Origin: Jeotgalibacillus salarius
GTDB taxonomy: Bacteria > Bacillota > Bacilli > Bacillales > Jeotgalibacillaceae
NCBI RefSeq assembly: GCF_004405125.1
Contig: NZ_SORX01000001.1
Location: forward strand, 465,641 to 529,640
Direction: 5' to 3'
Length of the DNA stretch: 64,000 nt
The position numbers and the translations under genes are program-made. Of this stretch, positions 18,921 to 28,875 are shown one piece after another (the first letter of the stretch is position 1; each line of letters starts with the position of its first letter). Below the pieces are notes generated by a model. The model did not search any database, had not been told where the DNA came from, and was given only the letters and a program-made list of their open reading frames with translations.

Positions 18921-19883
18921 TTATCTCATGACAAGATTCGGCTTTTTCTTCAGGCTGTGTGTGCCTTTGATGAAACGAACTGTCCCTGATTTTGCACGCA
19001 TAACGAGAGAATCGGTTTCACCGTAAGTAGCTTTGAACTGGACGCCTTTCAGGAGTTCGCCATCTGTTACGCCCGTTGCAGCGAAAATTGCATCGTCACC
19101 CCGAACCAGATCTTCCATACGAAGTACCTGACTAACATCAATATTCATTGCTTTACAGCGCGCTGCTTCTTCCTCATTCTGAGGCAATAAGCGACCCTGG
19201 ATTTCTCCACCCAGACACTTCAACCCTACCGCAGCAATGACCCCTTCAGGTGCACCGCCTGATCCGAAAAGAATGTCAACGCCTGTCTGATCAAATGCTG
19301 TGTTAATGGCACCTGCAACGTCCCCATCATTAATCAGTTTGATGCGGGCACCTGCTGCTCGCAACTCCTCAATAATTTTAGCATGACGTTCACGGTATAA
19401 AACCGTTGCCACAACATCTTCCACATCTTTGTTTTTTGCTTTGGCAACTGCTCTCAGGTTATCAATAACAGGTGCATTAATATCAATGCAGCCTACCGCT
19501 TCCGGTCCAACCGCAATTTTGTCCATGTACATATCAGGTGCATTCAATAGATTGCCGTGGTCTGCAACTGCAAGAACAGCCAGTGCATTCCATCCTCCGG
19601 AAGCGACAATATTTGTACCTTCAAGTGGATCTACTGCTACGTCGAGACGGGGACCATAGCCTGTTCCCAGCTTCTCGCCGATATAAAGCATTGGCGCTTC
19701 ATCCATTTCACCTTCACCGATTACAACAGTACCCTTCATCGGAATCGTATCGAATACATCACGCATCGCGGTGGTTGCTGCGTCATCTGCTTCCATTTTC
19801 AATCCGCGTCCCATCCATCTTGCTGATGATAATGCTGCTGCTTCCGTTACACGTACAAGCTCCATTGATAAACTGCGTTCCAT
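18921..19883 (-). CDS. glpX: Fructose-1,6-bisphosphatase class II
   Basis: Gluconeogenic phosphatase of the GlpX family, 320 residues. [10 protein letters not shown] near residue 57 and DPLEGTNI near residue 84 are the metal-binding motifs. [10 protein letters not shown] and FGSGGAPEG follow. The ATG at 19883 has GAGGGG 9 nt upstream and matches the B. subtilis YwjI start ([17 protein letters not shown]). Upstream murA and downstream rho are in the B. subtilis order. Confidence 0.96.
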   Translation of the reverse strand: MERSLSMELVRVTEAAALSSARWMGRGLKMEADDAATTAMRDVFDTIPMKGTVVIGEGEMDEAPMLYIGEKLGTGYGPRLDVAVDPLEGTNIVASGGWNALAVLAVADHGNLLNAPDMYMDKIAVGPEAVGCIDINAPVIDNLRAVAKAKNKDVEDVVATVLYRERHAKIIEELRAAGARIKLINDGDVAGAINTAFDQTGVDILFGSGGAPEGVIAAVGLKCLGGEIQGRLLPQNEEEAARCKAMNIDVSQVLRMEDLVRGDDAIFAATGVTDGELLKGVQFKATYGETDSLVMRAKSGTVRFIKGTHSLKKKPNLVMR

Positions 19884-19961
19884 GTCATCCATCCCCTCGT
19901 GGTTAATCATTCCACGATCAGTATAACACATTGTTTTTTAATATGACATACTAATGAAAAA

Positions 19962-21248
19962 CTATGCGTTATTTACTTGTTCAAGTTCTTCATTCGACAT
20001 CTCTTCACGCCAAATAACTGCGCCAAGACCTGATAGCTTTTCAATTAAATCACTGTATCCGCGGTCGATGTGCTCAAGTCCTGTCACTTCAGTAATACCT
20101 TCTGCCATCAGACCTGCAATGACAAGCGAAGCACCTGCACGTAAGTCAGAAGCCTTCACTCTCGCACCCTGCAACACAGATGGTCCGTAAATCATTGCTG
20201 TACGACCTTCTGTTTTAATATTGGCGTTCATCCGCTTCAGTTCGTCAATGTGTTTAAAACGGGCTGAATAGATTGTATCTGTCACCATTGCTGTACCATG
20301 AATCTTAGTCATTAATGACGTCATTGGCTGCTGGAGATCTGTCGGGAACCCAGGATAAACAAGGGTCTGAATATCAATCGATTTTAAATTTTCCGCTTTT
20401 CCAATGTAAATATCTTCGTCTCCAATTTCAATCGGCACACCCATTTCACGCAGCTTTGCAATGAGTGATTCGATATGAAGGGGAATGACATTGTTAATGG
20501 TCACACCTTCCCCGGCTGCCGCAGCTAAAATCATAAATGTTCCTGCCTCAATACGATCAGGAATAATTGTGTGGCGCGTGCCTTTCAGCTCTTCCACACC
20601 TTCAATTCTGATGACATTTGTCCCAGCACCTTTTATATTTGCACCCATATTACTTAAAAGTGTAGCAACATCAATAATTTCAGGTTCTTTTGCTGCGTTT
20701 TCGATAATCGTCTGACCTTTTGCTTTAACAGCTGCAAGCATAATATTGATGGTTGCACCTACACTCACAACGTCCAGATAAATGCGCGCACCCTTCAGTT
20801 CATCAGCACGCAGATAAAGCGCTCCCTGTTCGTTTGTCACTGTTGCACCGAGTGCTTCAAAACCTTTGATGTGTTGATCAATTGGACGTGGTCCAAGGTA
20901 GCAGCCACCAGGGAGACCGATTGCTGCTTTTTTAAACTTTCCAAGCATTGCACCCATTAAATAATAGGATGCACGCAGTTTTTTTACTTTCCCATTCGGT
21001 AATGGCATGGCAACCATTCCTTCAGGATCTACTCGCATCTCACCATTTTCAAACTCTACACTTCCGCCAATTTCTTCAAGCAGCGCCTGCAGTGTGCTAA
21101 CGTCTGAAATATTCGGTAAACCCTCGATCACAGTTGGAGAGTCTGCAAGAATTGTTGCAGGGATCAGCGCAACCGCACTGTTTTTTGCTCCACTGACTTT
21201 TATATTACCCTTAAGGGGATTGCCCCCTTCAATTTTTAACTTCTCCAT
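19962..21248 (-). CDS. murA: UDP-N-acetylglucosamine 1-carboxyvinyltransferase
   Basis: First committed step of peptidoglycan synthesis. 428 residues, the EPT fold with the [15 protein letters not shown] start and the catalytic cysteine in [15 protein letters not shown] near residue 118 (fosfomycin target). By position next to fsa and glpX it corresponds to the second B. subtilis copy (murAB/murZ); a further murA copy is usual in Bacillales but lies outside this window. Confidence 0.95.
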   Translation of the reverse strand: MEKLKIEGGNPLKGNIKVSGAKNSAVALIPATILADSPTVIEGLPNISDVSTLQALLEEIGGSVEFENGEMRVDPEGMVAMPLPNGKVKKLRASYYLMGAMLGKFKKAAIGLPGGCYLGPRPIDQHIKGFEALGATVTNEQGALYLRADELKGARIYLDVVSVGATINIMLAAVKAKGQTIIENAAKEPEIIDVATLLSNMGANIKGAGTNVIRIEGVEELKGTRHTIIPDRIEAGTFMILAAAAGEGVTINNVIPLHIESLIAKLREMGVPIEIGDEDIYIGKAENLKSIDIQTLVYPGFPTDLQQPMTSLMTKIHGTAMVTDTIYSARFKHIDELKRMNANIKTEGRTAMIYGPSVLQGARVKASDLRAGASLVIAGLMAEGITEVTGLEHIDRGYSDLIEKLSGLGAVIWREEMSNEELEQVNNA

Positions 21249-21336
21249 AAGATTAAAGCTCCTTCCGAACCAGCTCTTTTGCTATTTATCATGTGTATTT
21301 CCAGCTGAATCATGTGTGAAGGAAGCAGGATTTCAA

Positions 21337-21978
21337 TTATTTCCGATCGTTCCAGTCGTTTAGAAATGCTTCGATTCCCGCTTCCGTAAGTGGATGTTTG
21401 AATAACTGATGTAAAACCTTTAATGGACATGTTGCAATATGTGCACCATTCAGTGCAGCCTGTGTTACATGCATCGGGTGACGGATTGATGCCGCAATGA
21501 TTTCCGATTTAATGTCATGCATAATAAATATATCAGAAATCGTGCTGATCAGATCCATTCCGTCATGACCGATATCGTCCAGACGGCCAAGGAAAGGCGA
21601 TACATATGAAGCGCCTGCGCGTGCTGCCATCAGTGCCTGATTTGCACTGAAAATCAGCGTAACATTTGTTTTAATGCCTTCTTTGGCGAATGCCGCAGTC
21701 GCTTTCAGTCCATCAGGAGTCATGGGGACTTTAACGGTGATATTCGGTGCGATTGCAGCCAGTTCTTTACCTTCTCTGATCATACCTTCTGCATCAAGAG
21801 AAATAACTTCTGCACTGACAGAACCGTCTACGAGTGAGGTAATTTCTTTAAGCCGGTCGTGAAACGAAATACCTTCTTTCGCTACAAGCGACGGGTTTGT
21901 TGTGACTCCGTCGATAATCCCCCAGCTGTGTGCTTCCTTGATCTGGTCCATATTTGCTGTGTCAATGAAAAATTTCAA
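21337..21978 (-). CDS. fsa: Fructose-6-phosphate aldolase / small transaldolase
   Basis: 213-residue transaldolase-like TIM barrel ([30 protein letters not shown]). The Schiff-base lysine is in [14 protein letters not shown] near residue 83. Short members are either fructose-6-phosphate aldolases or transaldolases, and sequence alone does not separate them. B. subtilis YwjH at the same position is regarded as a transaldolase. Confidence 0.93.
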   Translation of the reverse strand: MKFFIDTANMDQIKEAHSWGIIDGVTTNPSLVAKEGISFHDRLKEITSLVDGSVSAEVISLDAEGMIREGKELAAIAPNITVKVPMTPDGLKATAAFAKEGIKTNVTLIFSANQALMAARAGASYVSPFLGRLDDIGHDGMDLISTISDIFIMHDIKSEIIAASIRHPMHVTQAALNGAHIATCPLKVLHQLFKHPLTEAGIEAFLNDWNDRK

Positions 21979-22019
21979 TATAATCCCATCCTTTGTTATG
22001 TAGTTTGTCTTTGATAAAC

Positions 22020-22141
22020 GTTGATCTGCGCTTCAGGCGGACGCTTTCCGGACGGAGGTTGCTGAGCCTCCTCGCCTTCGGCTGTGGGGTCTCAGCTTCC
22101 CTCTAATCGTCCCGGAGTCGCCGCCTTACGCTCCGATCAAC
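22020..22141 (+). repeat. Dispersed repeat type A, close to consensus
   Basis: Perfect arms GTTGATC / GATCAAC, tip GCCTTCGGC, 122 bp. Nearly identical to the copy at 61441. Lies directly upstream of fsa, in the 545-bp fsa-fba gap. Confidence 0.92.
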
Positions 22142-22244
22142 TTCGTGAGACTCCAAAAATATGAATAGTAATGTAAAAAAATACCTGAGAATGATCAAAT
22201 ATTTCTACATACCCTGAAGTTCATTGAATAAAAGCTGCATTCAG

Positions 22245-22380
22245 GCTTTGATTGAAGCGGGAGGGTCGAGACTCCTGCGGAAAAACGATCGGTCGAGACC
22301 CCGGAAGGCAGTGGTTTTCTGCCTGAGGAGGCTCGGACGTTCGTCCGCGGAAAGCGAGACCCTCCCGTGGAAATCAAAGC
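22245..22380 (-). repeat. Dispersed repeat type C (right partner)
   Basis: Arms GCTTTGATT / AATCAAAGC with inner GGGAGGGTC / GACCCTCCC; contains GAAAAACGATCGGTCGAGACC. Same orientation as the complement of type A, so it forms an inverted pair with 22020-22141. The second type C copy is at 33070. Confidence 0.9.
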
Positions 22381-22400
22381 CGGTTACGTAAGACTGTTTT

Positions 22401-22480
22401 AAAAAAGGCTGACTCAAAAAACGGTTGGGCCGCTTATTATTAAATAAGCAGCTTGCCTGTTTGTGAGCCAGCCTCTTTTG
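22401..22480 (-). terminator. Terminator of fba
   Basis: Long hairpin AGGCTGGCTCA / TGAGTCAGCCT with an inner GCTTATT/AATAAGC stem, ending in a run of T on the minus strand. Confidence 0.75.
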
Positions 22481-22523
22481 ATATGACTCAATTTCTACCC
22501 CTTGAAACCGAGTGACGAGTTAC

Positions 22524-23381
22524 TTATGCTTTGTTAGATGAACCGAATTCACGCATTTTGCCGATTACTGTTTCTTTAATCACTTCACGCGCTGGTCCAA
22601 GATATTTACGTGGGTCAAACACTTCTGAATCAGCAGCAAGTACTTCACGTACTTTCTTAGCTGATGCAAGTTGGTTTTCTGTGTTCACATTGATTTTGGC
22701 TGTTCCATAAGAAATCGCTTTTTTGATATCTTTTGTCGGAATGCCTGTTCCGCCGTGAAGAACGATTGGTACGCCTGCTTCGTTACCGATTTGCTCCATT
22801 TCCTTGAATCCAAGGTTTGGTTCGCCTTTGTAAGGACCATGAACTGATCCAAGCGCTGGTGCAAGTGTGTCGATACCTGTGCGTTCCACAAGTTCTTTAC
22901 ATTCTTTAGGATCTGCATAAATCACACCATCAGCAACCACGTCATCTTCCTGGCCGCCTACAACACCAAGTTCAGCTTCTACAGAAACTCCTTTAGCGTG
23001 TGCGTATTCAACAACTTTAGAAGTTACTTCCACGTTCTCTTCGAAAGGACCGTGTGAAGCGTCAATCATAACAGATGTGAAACCTGCGTCGATTGCTTCT
23101 TTACACTTGTCAAAGCTTGAACCGTGGTCAAGGTGAATTGCCACCGGTACAGTGATTTTTAAGTCTTCAAGAAGACCTTCAACCATTTTCACCACAGTTG
23201 TAAATCCGCTCATGTAGCGGGCAGCGCCTTCAGAAACACCAAGAATTACAGGTGATTTTTCTTCTTCAGCAGCCTGAAGAATCGCCTGAGTAAATTCAAG
23301 GTTATTCAAGTTGAACTGACCTACTGCATAGCTCCCATCCTTCGCTTTGTTCAGCATATCTGTCATTGATACTAATGGCAT
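22524..23381 (-). CDS. fbaA: Fructose-1,6-bisphosphate aldolase class II
   Basis: Zn-dependent aldolase, 285 residues, almost the same N- and C-terminus as the B. subtilis enzyme. [10 protein letters not shown] holds the catalytic Asp and a zinc His; [12 protein letters not shown] and [10 protein letters not shown] hold the other zinc histidines. ATG at 23381 with AGGAGG 8 nt upstream; the longer frame to 23456 is not coding. Confidence 0.97.
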   Translation of the reverse strand: MPLVSMTDMLNKAKDGSYAVGQFNLNNLEFTQAILQAAEEEKSPVILGVSEGAARYMSGFTTVVKMVEGLLEDLKITVPVAIHLDHGSSFDKCKEAIDAGFTSVMIDASHGPFEENVEVTSKVVEYAHAKGVSVEAELGVVGGQEDDVVADGVIYADPKECKELVERTGIDTLAPALGSVHGPYKGEPNLGFKEMEQIGNEAGVPIVLHGGTGIPTKDIKKAISYGTAKINVNTENQLASAKKVREVLAADSEVFDPRKYLGPAREVIKETVIGKMREFGSSNKA

Positions 23382-23467
23382 AATTTGTTTCCTCCTTTGA
23401 TTAAATGGCATTACATTCACCTTTGAAAGTGCACGTACGCCCCTTATGGTGTACAACCATATCCTTT

Positions 23468-23480
23468 AGTATCATACCAA
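23468..23480 (-). promoter_or_regulatory. Possible extended -10 promoter of fbaA
   Basis: TGGTATGAT on the minus strand (about 23471-23479) is an extended -10; no good -35 is seen. Lies about 95 bp upstream of the fbaA start. Confidence 0.4.
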
Positions 23481-23532
23481 ACGTTGAGGAAATTTACCAT
23501 GCCGACAGCTTATCTTTTGTGTATAAGACGCT

Positions 23533-23892
23533 CTAATTTGCCTTCACATGCTCTTTAACGAGGTTGCGGATATCCTGAATGTCAAATGGCTTTGCAATGT
23601 GTGTAAGCGCTCCCAAAGCTTCTGCTTCCTGTATCATGCCAAGTTCACCATAGGCTGTCATAATAATGACTTTGATATCCGCTTCTTTTTCTTTCATTTT
23701 TCTTAAAATTTCTATGCCGTCCATGCCCGGAATTTTCATGTCGAGTAACACCAGATCAGGCTCTTCTTTTAAAAGTGCCAGTGCTTCCAAACCGTTAGCT
23801 GCCTGAAATGTTTCATAGCCTTCTTTTTCAAGGATTTCGTTCAGTAAAATTCGAATGCCGAATTGATCATCTACAATTAAAATTTTTTCCAC
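23533..23892 (-). CDS. spo0F: Sporulation phosphorelay response regulator Spo0F
   Basis: Single-domain receiver of 119 residues that passes phosphate from sporulation kinases to Spo0B. Acidic pocket DD at residues 8-9, phosphorylated Asp51 in [17 protein letters not shown], Thr79 in IIMTAYGE and Lys101 in HIAKPFD. The [10 protein letters not shown] helix is the Spo0F-specific surface. Starts with GTG preceded by AGAGGTG. A few residues shorter than the B. subtilis protein at the C-terminus. Confidence 0.96.
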   Translation of the reverse strand: MEKILIVDDQFGIRILLNEILEKEGYETFQAANGLEALALLKEEPDLVLLDMKIPGMDGIEILRKMKEKEADIKVIIMTAYGELGMIQEAEALGALTHIAKPFDIQDIRNLVKEHVKAN

Positions 23893-24093
23893 AATTTACA
23901 CCTCTTCTTTGTGATTCCCAGCCCCAATTATCTTTTTATTCTCTCTTTAATAATAGATGAATAATGACGGTTTCTCAATCTGCCCTTATTATGGTACATT
24001 CAACACAAACATATGAGTTCCTTCCTATTAATAAATAAAACGTTTGCGCTTTTTCGACAATTAATAACAATTTCAATCGAAAGGATGATAATT

Positions 24094-24612
24094 ATGCTGA
24101 AAATGTTCACCACACAACTGACCGGACTGTTCGGAAGACTGCAGTCTAAAGAAGAAATGGAAATTGAAAATGCCGCCCGTCTGTTAGCCCAGGCTTCGGT
24201 AGGTGACGGTTTTATTTATATAAAGGGGTTTGGAGAAATGACAGGAGTTGCCGCGGAAGCGATTCAGGGTGAAGAGCCGCTCGAAGGTGTCAGAGAATTG
24301 CAGGATGCCGATGGGCTAACTGTCGCCGACCGCGTTCTGCTTGTGACCCGGAGATCAAATGATCCGCAGGCAATGGTTTTTGCAGAAAAACTGATTGAAG
24401 CTGAAGTTCCTTTTGCAGTCATTGCAGGGAAAGTAAAAGATGCAGAGGGTGACCTTCAGGAAAAAGCGGACTCTTTCCTGAACACACAGACTGTCCGCGG
24501 CATGCTGCCAGATGAACTAGGAGGAAGATTCGGCTTCCCGTCTCTGATGTCTGCGTTGTATTTGTATCATGGTGTGAAGTTTGTGCTGGATGAGATTTTG
24601 GAGGATTACTAA
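24094..24612 (+). CDS. ywjG: DUF2529 (SIS-like) protein, YwjG homologue
   Basis: 172 residues; sits between spo0F and pyrG as ywjG does in B. subtilis. It reads as a small alpha/beta protein with SIS-like pattern (DRVLLVTRRSNDPQAMVFAE). Function unknown. ATG 24094 has AAAGGATG upstream; the longer frame to 24013 lacks a ribosome site. It is one of the few plus-strand genes and is transcribed divergently from spo0F. Confidence 0.88.
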   Translation: MLKMFTTQLTGLFGRLQSKEEMEIENAARLLAQASVGDGFIYIKGFGEMTGVAAEAIQGEEPLEGVRELQDADGLTVADRVLLVTRRSNDPQAMVFAEKLIEAEVPFAVIAGKVKDAEGDLQEKADSFLNTQTVRGMLPDELGGRFGFPSLMSALYLYHGVKFVLDEILEDY

Positions 24613-24617
24613 TAAAT

Positions 24618-24653
24618 AAAGTTCCTATTCCATTTTGGATAGGAACTTTTTTT
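24618..24653 (+). terminator. Terminator of ywjG
   Basis: AAGTTCCTATTCC / GGATAGGAACTT followed by seven T on the plus strand. Confidence 0.92.
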
Positions 24654-24668
24654 GTGCTCAGGGTTGTC

Positions 24669-25208
24669 TCAGGATCTGACTTTCTTTCTGGTGATCAAAA
24701 ATACAATCACACCGATTGGGATCAGCGCAAAACTTGCATAAATACAGCTCCATTTCACAGCTGTAAATAGCGGCGCAATTGCAGCAATCGCGTTTAGCTG
24801 TTCGGGGTAAAAGCTCATCACTAATGATGTACTGAGATTTTCAAGGTAATCAAAAACCAAACCACATAACGGTAGTAAAATGACTAATCCCCATTTAGAG
24901 TGACGGATCCGCTTGAACAATATGCCCAGCGTGGTAGTCAGGAATAAAAAATATGCAATTGGCCATACAACATCGAATGTATACCTGGCCCGGACGTAAT
25001 ACTGCCTGCCTTCTTCACCATATGCTTCCGCAATTGAAAAAAGTGTTTCCGGCGTATAAAGAAATGAGCTGTCCGGCGATTCAGATGTTCCGGTCACTCG
25101 CGAGGATTCAGCCGCTTCATTTGGCAGTATGAAGCCAAGAAATGCTGCGAAAATGATTAAAGATACGAGCCAGGTTTTCCAGTTTGACCATTGATACAGC
25201 TTTTTCAT
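24669..25208 (-). CDS. Membrane protein of unknown function
   Basis: 179 residues with four hydrophobic segments (about residues 14-29, 78-95, 106-122 and 150-172) and an external-looking loop after helix one. A central FDYLENLSTSLVM is the most conserved-looking stretch. AGAGGTG lies 6 nt before ATG 25208; upstream in-frame codons belong to the 21-bp tandem repeats and are unlikely to be translated. No family recognised. Confidence 0.8.
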   Translation of the reverse strand: MKKLYQWSNWKTWLVSLIIFAAFLGFILPNEAAESSRVTGTSESPDSSFLYTPETLFSIAEAYGEEGRQYYVRARYTFDVVWPIAYFLFLTTTLGILFKRIRHSKWGLVILLPLCGLVFDYLENLSTSLVMSFYPEQLNAIAAIAPLFTAVKWSCIYASFALIPIGVIVFLITRKKVRS

Positions 25209-25285
25209 CTGATTCACCTCTTTTGGTTTATTATAGCGGGATGAATTTGGCGGGGCGAATTTTTGTGGCGGATGCGGGATGGGAA

Positions 25286-25449
25286 TTGGTTCATGACTTT
25301 TGTTAATTGGTTCACCGCCGCAATTTATTGAATCACCGCCGTGCATAATTGGTTCAGGGGCTGTTGAAACCTGAATAATTAGTTCATCACCGGCAATAAT
25401 TGACTCACGCCCAAGTTTATTTGTATCATCGCTCCTCATATTTGAACGC
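25286..25449. repeat. Degenerate tandem repeat with 21-bp period
   Basis: TTGGTTCA-like words recur at 25286, 25307, 25328, 25349, then (after a 30-bp step) 25379, 25400, 25421 and 25442. Unit resembles AATTGGTTCACCGCCG. Lies between the membrane protein gene and the pyrG terminator. Confidence 0.85.
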
Positions 25450-25482
25450 CGTATTCACACTCACTACCCCAATCATCCTGCC

Positions 25483-25515
25483 AGAAAAAAATCCCCCGCA
25501 CAGAGCGGAGGATCC
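25483..25515 (-). terminator. Terminator of pyrG
   Basis: GATCCTCCGC / GCGGGGGATT hairpin followed by T7 on the minus strand. Confidence 0.9.
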
Positions 25516-25524
25516 AATCAAACT

Positions 25525-27294
<1,770 letters not shown>

Positions 27295-27352
27295 TTAGAA
27301 TAGATTTTTATATCAGGGACAAACGTGCACGATAATATGTTTCACTCTATTC

Positions 27353-27482
27353 TGCTGCCCTTGGAGTTCAGGACGGAGACTCCTGCACCAGAAAGGGCTG
27401 ACGAGACTACGTAGCGCAAAGCATGAGAAGGCTCTGTCTCCCAGGTGCGGAAAGCGCAGTCCTGAACGGAAGGAAACAGCGT
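27353..27482 (-). repeat. Dispersed repeat type B, inverted, inside the pyrG leader
   Basis: Inner arms GTTCAGGAC / GTCCTGAAC. Forms an inverted pair with the type A copy at 27167; the two fill most of the space between pyrG attenuator and ORF. Confidence 0.87.
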
Positions 27483-27500
27483 TTTTTCTAAGAGTTCTAT

Positions 27501-27615
27501 AAAAAATAAAAAGCGCCCCTCCTGCGTGTGAAACGCAAGGGAGCGCGGATATTTGCGATTGATCCCTTTTAAGGGAGCCCAAATAAAATATTACCATCAA
27601 ATTTTAAAAAATCAA
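27501..27615 (-). promoter_or_regulatory. pyrG promoter and CTP-sensing attenuator
   Basis: Minus strand: -35 TTGATT (27610-27615), 16-bp spacer, -10 TAATAT (27588-27593), transcript start at GGGCTCCC (27580). A terminator (GCGCTCCCTTGCGT with ACGCAGGAGGGGCGC, 27513-27546) then a T-run follows. This is the known Gram-positive pyrG design: at low CTP, extra G residues added at the GGGC start pair with the CUCCCUU of the terminator arm and prevent termination. Confidence 0.93.
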
Positions 27616-27647
27616 GAAAGAATTAAATGGCGGAAAAGACTGACGAT

Positions 27648-28187
27648 TTACAGCTTGTCGTCTTCTTCCTCATCATCATCGTCATCGTCGTCGTCATCAT
27701 CAAGATCATCAAAATCAACATCGTCTTCAAATTCTTCTCCATCGATGTCTTCAACATCCTCAACGTCGTCATCAATCTCATCATACACAAGATCTTCTTC
27801 TTCGTCGTCCAGGTTGTCAAAATCAAGATCTTCTTCAGCTTTTTTCTTTTTCTTGGACTTTGCTTTTGTTTTCTTTTTCTTCTTCTTCGTTGTCTGGATT
27901 TCGCTTGTGATCTGTTCGTCTTCTACCTGATCAAGCGGGTACCATGAACGGAGACCCCAGCCTTTATCGTGATCAAGGAATATGAAGCGGCCGTCCATGT
28001 TCAGGTCTGTGTAAAATTGAACAACTCTTTGGCGTGCTTCTTTATCTGTTACACCTAGCAGGCGTTTCCATTCGTCGACCATGTCGTTGAATGTCATTGA
28101 TCTATGGTTGTCAACGAGCAGCTGGTGTGCGATTTCTATAAATGAATATTCACGTAGATCTTCTACTGAGCGATTCTTAAGTTCCAT
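27648..28187 (-). CDS. rpoE: RNA polymerase delta subunit
   Basis: 179 residues: folded N-terminal HARE domain (MELKNRSVEDLREYSFIEIAHQLL, residues 1-80) and a disordered tail. The tail first has a lysine-rich block (residues 108-123) and then a long Asp/Glu run to the end. The lysine block before the acidic tail is a known feature of Bacillus delta. AGGAGTG precedes ATG 28187. Delta promotes RNA polymerase recycling and sensitivity to initiating NTPs. Confidence 0.96.
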   Translation of the reverse strand: MELKNRSVEDLREYSFIEIAHQLLVDNHRSMTFNDMVDEWKRLLGVTDKEARQRVVQFYTDLNMDGRFIFLDHDKGWGLRSWYPLDQVEDEQITSEIQTTKKKKKKTKAKSKKKKKAEEDLDFDNLDDEEEDLVYDEIDDDVEDVEDIDGEEFEDDVDFDDLDDDDDDDDDDEEEDDKL

Positions 28188-28242
28188 TATTTGCACTCCT
28201 TTAGGTTGGGTGGTGTTGCTGCTAAATTTAATCTTCCGCACC

Positions 28243-28371
28243 GCTGTCCCTTTCCGTGGGGGACTTCGCTTTCCTGCCCCCGGGCGGTGAGCCTCCTCAT
28301 GCTTCGCATTCCGGGGTCTCACCTGTCCCTTTCTGGGGCGGGAGTCTTCGTCCCCCACTACAAGGGACAGC
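28243..28371 (+). repeat. Dispersed repeat type B, full copy
   Basis: Outer arms GCTGTCCCTT / AAGGGACAGC, inner arms GTGGGGGAC / GTCCCCCAC, core GGTGAG...CTCACC, tip TGCTTCGCA. Starts 55 bp upstream of rpoE. Confidence 0.92.
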
Positions 28372-28484
28372 CAATATAGCTTACAACAATCAATTGTTCT
28401 TTAAGTAATTAACTGCAGCAACTTTGTATAGAATTTCATTTAACATACTTTTAGAAAGTGCATCTATTTGCTTTGCACAAAGCT

Positions 28485-28523
28485 GATTGAAGCGGAAAGC
28501 GTCCGCCTGCAGCGTTAATCAAC
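28485..28523 (-). repeat. Short derivative of a type A/C repeat
   Basis: GATTGAAGCGGAAAGCGTCC then GCCTGCAGCGTTAATCAAC joins the two ends of a type A copy read on the minus strand, without its middle. Confidence 0.6.
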
Positions 28524-28629
28524 GATCCTCTTATAACGTATTTAAATGAATTTAGCTCAAGGCATATGTTCCATTATAACCAAAGTTTAAAGGAGAATGC
28601 CATAGTTACCATTGTTTTTTAGGAATTCT

Positions 28630-28782
28630 TTATGCGGCCTTTTTTGTTTCCCGCCATGCGAGCCAGTAGAAAAGGGCTGATAGCAGGAGAAATGGGACTG
28701 CTCCGACCATTCGGCTGTACAGGTAAAGAGTCAATCCGGCGATCAGCAGTATGGAGGCGCTGAGGATAAACAGTTTCTTCAC
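28630..28782 (-). CDS. Small membrane protein, 50 residues, unknown function
   Basis: A GTG-started frame encodes VKKLFILSASILLIAGLTLY at the start, then a short linker and a second hydrophobic stretch (GAVPFLLLSALFYWLA) ending in basic RETKKAA. Two membrane helices with a positive C-terminus are typical of real small membrane proteins. The ribosome site is weak (GGGATGTG). It lies alone between rpoE and icmF, in a gap otherwise made of repeats. Confidence 0.6.
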   Translation of the reverse strand: MKKLFILSASILLIAGLTLYLYSRMVGAVPFLLLSALFYWLAWRETKKAA

Positions 28783-28823
28783 TAAATCACATCCCGATCA
28801 CAATAATTAGTTCCATTATAGTA

Positions 28824-28861
28824 CAAAAAGAAAACTGCCGGGTAATAATCCGGCAGTTTTA
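28824..28861 (-). terminator. Terminator of icmF
   Basis: AAAACTGCCGG / CCGGCAGTTTT followed by a T-rich run on the minus strand. Confidence 0.92.
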
Positions 28862-28875
28862 ACGGGAAATTAATA

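Noticed and set aside
25209..25439. N-terminal extension of the membrane protein gene (77 residues)
   Set aside because: It consists of translated 21-bp repeats; a strong ribosome site marks ATG 25208 as the start.
27553..27947. Plus-strand frames rich in Ser or Ile/Val opposite rpoE
   Set aside because: They are the antisense of the Asp/Glu codon run of the delta subunit tail.
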